Of a stretch of 64,000 nt of DNA, positions 59,093 through 64,000 are shown one piece after another; the first letter of the stretch is position 1, and each line of letters begins with the position of its first letter. Both the position numbers and the translations under genes were made by a program. The stretch is from JASLEW01 sp035544875 (GTDB lineage: Bacteria; Acidobacteriota; Thermoanaerobaculia; Multivoradales; UBA5704), in the NCBI GenBank assembly GCA_035544875.1, contig DASZZP010000038.1, positions 62,001 through 126,000 on the forward strand, in the 5' to 3' direction. The notes under the pieces were generated by a model. The model was not told the origin of the DNA. It did not search any database and saw only the letters and a list, made by a program, of their open reading frames with translations.

Positions 59093-62000
59093 CTACTGGT
59101 GAGAGTATTCGGGCGACGTAGCCGCCTCGCCTCTCCTGTCGAGCTCAGCCAGCAAGGCGAATAGCTTCCCCAGATTGGTTGGCTTGAGCAGATGCACATC
59201 GAAACCGGCTTCCCGCAAGCGAGCCCTATCGGCCTGATACCCGGTCAGGGCGACGAGAAGCACCCGCTTGCCAAGCACCTCGCGAAGGTTATGGGCAAGC
59301 TCGTAGCCGTCCATCTTGGGCAGCCCCAAGTCCAGGAGCACTACCTCGGGCTTGAGCTCTCCCACGACAGTCAGCGCGGCGACCCCGTCGGGCACCGCTC
59401 GGGCTTCGTGCCCCTGAATGGTCAAGATCTTCACCAGCGCCTCGGCAGCGTCCATCTCGTCGTCGACGACCAGGATCCTGCGAGCAGTGACCGGGAACAG
59501 AGCGGCTTGCTCCTCCTCGGGTGTGGCGAGACGTCCACGGCGCAGCCGTGGCAGCGTCACCACGACCTCGGTGCCCTTGCCCGGCCCGGCGCTGAATGCG
59601 TCGACGTGCCCCCCGTGCATCTGCACCAGGCTACGGACGAGCGCCAATCCGAGCCCCAGACCCCCTCTTGCGCGGTGGAGACTTGCCGGAGCCTGCGTGA
59701 ACAGGTCGAAGACGTGCTCGAGCACTCCCGGCTCCATGCCGATGCCTGTGTCTCGAACCGAGAGTTTGACCGTGTCATCCGTCGCGTCCACGGAGAGCCA
59801 GATCCGGCCCCCGTTGTCGGTGTACTTCGCCGCGTTTCCCAGCAGGTTCTCCATCACCTGCGCTAGTCGCACCGCATCCCCCAGCACTAGGACGGTCCCT
59901 CCCGGCGGCAAGGAAACCGTGAGCTCATGCTGGGCGGCCTCGAGCATCGGCTTCACGCTTTCGATCGCCGCCTTGGCTGCCTCCGCGACATCGGCCGCAT
60001 CCCGCGTCAGCTCGAACTTCCCCGAGATGACCCTCGCCACATCCAGGAGCTGGTCGAGCATCGCTGTCATGCGCCGGGTCTGCCTCTCCATCATGGCTCG
60101 GATCTGCTCGACCGAGCCGCCGCCGGTCAGGCGCATGAGATCGAGTCCCGTGGTGAGCGCCGCCAACGGATTGCGCAGCTCATGGCCGAGCATCGCGAGG
60201 AACTCGTCCTTGCGTCGATCGTCCTGCGCCAGCTCGTCGGCTCGGCTCTGGGCTACTATCTCGGCCTTGCGCAGGTCGGTCACGTCCTCGATCGATACCA
60301 GGATGAGGTCGGGGCGGCCGTTGCGCGCCATCACATCGGCATTGAGTCTCATGCTGCGCCAGCCGATCCTCTCGAACAAGTGATCCACGTCGTAGTCACG
60401 GATCTCCCGCTCTCTGCGGAGGGCCTCTTCCAATAGAGCCCGCACCCTGGGAATGTCCCATTGCCCGTTGCCGAGCTCGTAGATCCGTCGGCCCTCCGTT
60501 TGCTCCTCGTCGATCTGGAACGTCGCATAGAACGCCGCGTTCGCCGAGACGACGCGGTGGTCCATGTCGAGGACGAGAAGGGGCGTGCGTGAGGTCCGGA
60601 TGATTGCCTCCGCATAGAGCCGGGCGTGCTCACTCGCGGCAGCCGCCTGCTTTTGCACGGTGATCTCGTGAAAGGTTAGGCAGACTCCGTCGATCTCTTC
60701 CTCTTCGGTGCGGTAGGGAAGGATTCTCCTCAAGAACCATCGACCGTCCTCGGTCGACACCTCCACTTCGATGGGCGCGTGCTCCGCCAGCACGCGCACG
60801 GCATCGGAAAGCATGTTGTCGTCGCGGACCTGCATCTTGATATCAGGAAGCGAGCGGCCGATGTCGGCCGGGACGATGCGCATGACCGTGGCGCACGCAG
60901 GCGTAAAGCGCCGGATCCGGAGCTCGCGGTCGAGGAAGATGGTGGGAACGTTGGCGCTCATCAGCAGATTGTTGAGGTCCGAGGTGAGGGAGCGCAGCTC
61001 CTCGTTTCTTTCCTCCAGCTGACGGTTGATGGTCGTCAGCTCTTCGTTCAGGGATTGCAACTCTTCCTTCGACGACTCGAGCTCCTCGTTGCTCGACTGA
61101 AACTCCTCGTTTAGGGAGAGGAGCTCTTCGTGGCTTGCGCTGTGCTCCTCGGTGGCGGTCCTGAGCTGATCGACCGCGGCCCGTAGCTCATCCCTTGTAT
61201 CCTGGAGCTCCTGCTGGATCTGGCCTGTGAACGACCCAGCCTCCCCACCAGCCTCATCCGCGGCGAAGGAGGGCCCAGCCGACATCGGGAGGTCTCGGAA
61301 GGCAACGAGGAATAGCCCGCCGGCACGCGAGACGGACGTGATCGGCTCGATGACGATCTCGATCCGAGGGGCGGTGTCCCGCTCCAGCCGCATGCCAGTG
61401 ACCGTAACCAGCCGTTTGTGCTCGATGGCCTCGGCGAGGCCGGACCGCAGCCTTGCGTACAGCTCGGGCCGCACCCAGGAGAGCAAGTCCAACTTGGCCT
61501 CGCCCTGGGGCCGCGTCAGGTACTTGTCCGTCGGCCCGAAGAAGTAGAGGATCTCGAGTCCCTGGCCAATCACCACGCAGGGCGAGGTGTACCGTTGAAG
61601 CACCAGCTTCTCGATCAGGCGGGGGGCCTTCTGTGTCTCCGTCGGTGCCCGTCGCTCCCGTAGAGCGCGCACCGGAGCCAGCTCGGCTGCCCGGTGCGCC
61701 ATGCGGTAGCGGTGAGCCCGCGCGAGCCCTATGGAGCGATAGATCCGGTGCTTGCCCGCAACCTCCTCGAAGAGATCGGTCCGCCGGCCGATCGTCTCGG
61801 AGGCGCCGAGCCATAATGTACCTTGGGGCCGAAGCGAGAAGTGAAAGAGCTCGAGCAAGCGCTCTTGCGCGGACGGCTCGAGGTAGATGAGCACATTGCG
61901 GCAGCTCACCAGCTCGAGGTGGGGAAACGGTGGATCGGAGAGCAGGTCATGGGCCGCGAACGTGACCGCGTCGCGCAGGGGGCGCTCGACCTCGAAGCCC

Positions 62001-63172
62001 TCGCCGGAGCGCCGAAAGAACCGTCGCAAGCGATCAGAGGAAACGTGCTCTGCAATGCTGGCCGGGTATAGCCCCCGCCGCGCGATCGCCAGCGCTTCAC
62101 CGCTCGCGTCGGAGGCAAACACCTTCAGCTTGAAGCGGCTTCCCGCGGTCTCGAGACGCTCAATGCAGACCATGGCGAGGCTGTAGGCCTCTTCGCCGGT
62201 GGCGCAGCCCGCCGACCAGACCCGCACCGCGGTGGCGTCGTCCCTTTTCTCGGCCAGCGCCGGCACGATCTCTCGTGCGAGGAGCTCCCATTCCTCGGCA
62301 TCCCGGAAGAAGCTCGTGACGCCTATGAGGATGTCGCGATAGAGCTCATCGACCTCCCCCGGATGCGACCTCAGGTACTCGAGATAGCCCTGCCACCCGG
62401 AGAGGCTCTTGAGCTCGATGCGACGCTCGGTTCGGCGCTGGAGGGTACCCGTCTTGTAGTCGCGAAAGTCGACGCGGTACCGTTTGCCGAGCTCCGCCAA
62501 GATGGCCTGCAGCCCCTCGCCCGACTCGCCGGTCGCCTGCTGTTCGGGCTCTCTGGCGGTGGGGCGGACCCGGGGTGCGGCGGCGTACCCGAGGAGAATC
62601 TCCCCCATCTCCTCTGGCGGCACGACCGTGTCGGCGGCACCCGTATCGATGGCGCTCCGAGGCATCCCGTCGTACTCCGCCGTCTCGGGATCCTGAACGA
62701 GACACAACCCGCCCGCCGAGCGGATGTCCTTCAAGCCGGCGGACCCGTCGTTGCCGGTTCCGGAGAGCACGATGCCGACCGCGCCCTCCTTCTGATCCGC
62801 CGCCAGCGCGGAGAAGAACTTGTCGATGGGCCTGGCGCGGTAGTGAGGCTCTTCAGGCGCACCGGCTTCCAACGCTCCGTCGCGGATGCTGAGCGATGTC
62901 GCCGGCGCGATGACGTAGACATGGTTGGGCTCGACGCGCTGGTTGCCGGTGACCTGCGAGACTTCCATGCGGGTCTTCCGCTGCAAGATCCCGGCGATAT
63001 GGCTCTCCTCGGCTGGAGCAAGGTGGACGACGATGATGAACGCCATGCCCTGGTCGGCGGGGGCGCCCTGGAGGAACCGCTGGCACGCACCGAGCCCTCC
63101 GGCAGACGCGCCGACACCGACTACCAGGACCGGTGATGGGTTGCCGGCGGACGCCGAAGGTCTAGCCCCCAT
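59093..63172 (-). CDS. CheB-CheR-PAS hybrid histidine kinase with receiver
   Basis: 1359 residues. Domain order: CheB methylesterase (about 14-195, G-A-S-A-G-G serine, V-V-H-L-A-P histidine, G-T-G-N-D-G aspartate all present); CheR methyltransferase (about 215-490, W-S-A-G-C-A-T-G-E-E-A-Y-S and C-R-N-V-L-I-Y-L); a coiled coil (about 655-725); two PAS domains (about 740-860, 870-985); HisKA with H near 996 (M-L-G-H-E-L-R-N-P); HATPase; and a C-terminal receiver with D near 1280 (L-L-D-L-G-L-P-K-M-D-G). It is soluble. Such proteins couple methylation-type enzymes to two-component signalling outside classical chemotaxis. The start codon lies inside a dispersed hairpin element. Confidence 0.92.
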   Translation of the reverse strand: MGARPSASAGNPSPVLVVGVGASAGGLGACQRFLQGAPADQGMAFIIVVHLAPAEESHIAGILQRKTRMEVSQVTGNQRVEPNHVYVIAPATSLSIRDGALEAGAPEEPHYRARPIDKFFSALAADQKEGAVGIVLSGTGNDGSAGLKDIRSAGGLCLVQDPETAEYDGMPRSAIDTGAADTVVPPEEMGEILLGYAAAPRVRPTAREPEQQATGESGEGLQAILAELGKRYRVDFRDYKTGTLQRRTERRIELKSLSGWQGYLEYLRSHPGEVDELYRDILIGVTSFFRDAEEWELLAREIVPALAEKRDDATAVRVWSAGCATGEEAYSLAMVCIERLETAGSRFKLKVFASDASGEALAIARRGLYPASIAEHVSSDRLRRFFRRSGEGFEVERPLRDAVTFAAHDLLSDPPFPHLELVSCRNVLIYLEPSAQERLLELFHFSLRPQGTLWLGASETIGRRTDLFEEVAGKHRIYRSIGLARAHRYRMAHRAAELAPVRALRERRAPTETQKAPRLIEKLVLQRYTSPCVVIGQGLEILYFFGPTDKYLTRPQGEAKLDLLSWVRPELYARLRSGLAEAIEHKRLVTVTGMRLERDTAPRIEIVIEPITSVSRAGGLFLVAFRDLPMSAGPSFAADEAGGEAGSFTGQIQQELQDTRDELRAAVDQLRTATEEHSASHEELLSLNEEFQSSNEELESSKEELQSLNEELTTINRQLEERNEELRSLTSDLNNLLMSANVPTIFLDRELRIRRFTPACATVMRIVPADIGRSLPDIKMQVRDDNMLSDAVRVLAEHAPIEVEVSTEDGRWFLRRILPYRTEEEEIDGVCLTFHEITVQKQAAAASEHARLYAEAIIRTSRTPLLVLDMDHRVVSANAAFYATFQIDEEQTEGRRIYELGNGQWDIPRVRALLEEALRREREIRDYDVDHLFERIGWRSMRLNADVMARNGRPDLILVSIEDVTDLRKAEIVAQSRADELAQDDRRKDEFLAMLGHELRNPLAALTTGLDLMRLTGGGSVEQIRAMMERQTRRMTAMLDQLLDVARVISGKFELTRDAADVAEAAKAAIESVKPMLEAAQHELTVSLPPGGTVLVLGDAVRLAQVMENLLGNAAKYTDNGGRIWLSVDATDDTVKLSVRDTGIGMEPGVLEHVFDLFTQAPASLHRARGGLGLGLALVRSLVQMHGGHVDAFSAGPGKGTEVVVTLPRLRRGRLATPEEEQAALFPVTARRILVVDDEMDAAEALVKILTIQGHEARAVPDGVAALTVVGELKPEVVLLDLGLPKMDGYELAHNLREVLGKRVLLVALTGYQADRARLREAGFDVHLLKPTNLGKLFALLAELDRRGEAATSPEYSHQ

Positions 63173-63345
63173 TTCTCACACCGGCTCGTCGCGAGGCGCC
63201 GCAAACGGGCCTAGATCCAAGGCGCGCGCGGGTCGGACGACCGAGGCGTGCTCGAAGCACGTCGAGGGAGTCCGACCGAGCGCAACGCAGGAGATAGGCC
63301 CGTTTCCGGAGCCGCAGCAGAGGTGGTGTGAGAAATGGGGGCTAG
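63162..63345. repeat. 184-bp hairpin element with 21-bp perfect terminal inverted repeats
   Basis: Arms at 63162-63182 and 63325-63345 are perfect reverse complements, bounded by CTAG on both sides. Inside, more stems nest concentrically: AAACGGGCCTA/TAGGCCCGTTT (63203-63213 with 63294-63304), GGTCGGAC/GTCCGACC, and CGTGCT-CGA-AGCACG at the tip. The whole folds into one long hairpin. The left arm contains the ATG of the giant kinase gene. A partial copy lies at 19270-19309. No transposase is present, so it is a MITE or an insertion-sequence relic. Confidence 0.85.
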
Positions 63346-63726
63346 GGCCTTCTGGATTGCGGGTCATGCCGTTCGGTTCCTCGGGTAGGCGGCCTTTGAC
63401 GTACGTGCTGGCGAGCTTGCTTTACCAAGTCCCCCATCGCGACGTGAGGTAAATGGATGGACTGGCAATCCGAGGATAAGGAAGGATTGCCCTGCCTGAT
63501 GATTCTACACCGGTGAGCCGCCCGAATTGCTCGGCGGGCGCGCACCGAGAAGAAGCTGCGTAAAGACTCCGAGGAACATCCGGATCCTATGAGGCGCGGG
63601 AGCGCGCCAAGGCCTCGCGAACCCGCTGGGGACCGCTGCTCGAGGCTCTGAAGGGCGGGAGAGCGCGAGCCGCGCCCCCGAGCCCATGGTAGAGTCGCCG
63701 ATGAGCGAATCCCGTTGCGCATCCGA
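63346..63726. other. Intergenic region, no gene recognised
   Basis: 381 bases between the hairpin element and the AI-2E transporter gene. Open frames here are short and unlike any family I know. GC content falls slightly at 63355-63520. A promoter for the transporter gene is expected here but no clear consensus is seen. Confidence 0.5.
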
Positions 63727-64000
63727 ATGAAAGAGGCACGCGGCGCTGAGGAGAGACGGGAGGCCCCGCCGCGCTGGGCGGCGGAGGAGGAGCCGCAGCT
63801 GCGCTGGGCCACGATCCTCAAGATCGTCACCGCTCTGGCGCTGGTCTGGGCGGTCTGCGAGCTGTGGCAATTCCTCATCCTCTGTGCGTTCGCACTGCTG
63901 CTGGCCACCACCGCTGAGCCTCTGGTCACCTGGGCGGAGCGGCGCGGCCTCGCACGCGGCGTGGCGGTACTGCTCCTCGGGCTGATCGGCGTGGCGCTAA
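63727..64000 (+). CDS. AI-2E family transporter, N-terminal part, cut by window end
   Basis: The first 91 residues of a membrane protein. A charged cytoplasmic N-terminus is followed by two closely spaced helices (about 38-65, I-V-T-A-L-A-L-V-W-A-V-C-E-L-W then F-L-I-L-C-A-F-A-L-L-L-A), T-A-E-P-L-V-T-W-A-E-R-R-G and the start of a third helix. The P-L-V-T-W-A-E-R-R-G-L-A-R-G pattern after helix 2 is the AI-2E/UPF0118 family hallmark (export of AI-2 or Na+/H+ exchange in characterised members). The rest lies beyond the window. Confidence 0.75.
   Translation, partial: MKEARGAEERREAPPRWAAEEEPQLRWATILKIVTALALVWAVCELWQFLILCAFALLLATTAEPLVTWAERRGLARGVAVLLLGLIGVAL

Overview
The window is a high-GC bacterial chromosome segment, most likely from an Acidobacteriota member close to Thermoanaerobaculia. 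The markers are a PadR regulator followed by a duplicated orphan FtsX/MacB permease (ADOP type), an Oar-like TonB receptor with an N-terminal carboxypeptidase-regulatory domain, a very long carboxypeptidase-regulatory repeat protein, a TPR protein with a Cys/His N-terminus, and secreted proteins ending in a GYFWFF-type beta domain. The assignment rests on gene content only. No transposase, rRNA, tRNA or CRISPR array was seen.

Layout. 1-5.5 kb: end of a pyrophosphatase gene, a cNMP-binding histidine kinase, an unlisted 36-codon peptide gene with its own terminator, a TPR protein and a Ste24-type protease. 5.7-18.1 kb: envelope proteins (GT-C-like membrane protein, TonB receptor, FtsX permease, 1338-residue repeat protein). 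18.5-22 kb: a TetR-controlled operon of HMG-CoA synthase, thiolase and DUF35 protein, with a strong promoter and two identical operators. 22-25 kb: a gene graveyard (PIN, protein kinase, secreted-protein and kinase/sigma-54 remnants) that also holds a nucleotidyltransferase pair, a possible 6S RNA and tatA. 25-31 kb: Uma2 nuclease, a frameshifted membrane protein, an MFS transporter, RNase D and small secreted proteins. 31-41.7 kb: NHEJ genes (LigD and Ku, divergent), a MerR-TPR regulator, a DUF2252 kinase-like protein with a histone-H1-like tail, an ATP-grasp ligase overlapping a glutamine-amidotransferase-like gene, and a CDF metal exporter. 41.8-50 kb: a YncE/phosphoesterase, an endonuclease-III-like protein coupled to nicotinate phosphoribosyltransferase, an OsmC-family gene interrupted by an in-frame TGA, and hflK-hflC. 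50-64 kb: HhH protein, EgtB-like enzyme, DUF427, metzincin protease, PadR-ADOP pair, a giant CheB-CheR-PAS-kinase-receiver protein and the start of an AI-2E transporter.

The strongest finding is at 47155-47625. The TGA sits exactly where OsmC proteins carry their reactive Cys, the frame continues through the rest of the OsmC domain, and a SECIS-like hairpin follows, so the gene is read here as a selenoprotein. Other main findings are the peptide/TPR pair at 2.5-4.2 kb, a dispersed hairpin element whose end supplies the start codons of two unrelated genes (19298 and 63172), a 201-bp multi-hairpin inverted repeat at 27.8 kb, the tandem TetR operators, and the ATP-grasp/amidotransferase cassette beside a metal exporter.
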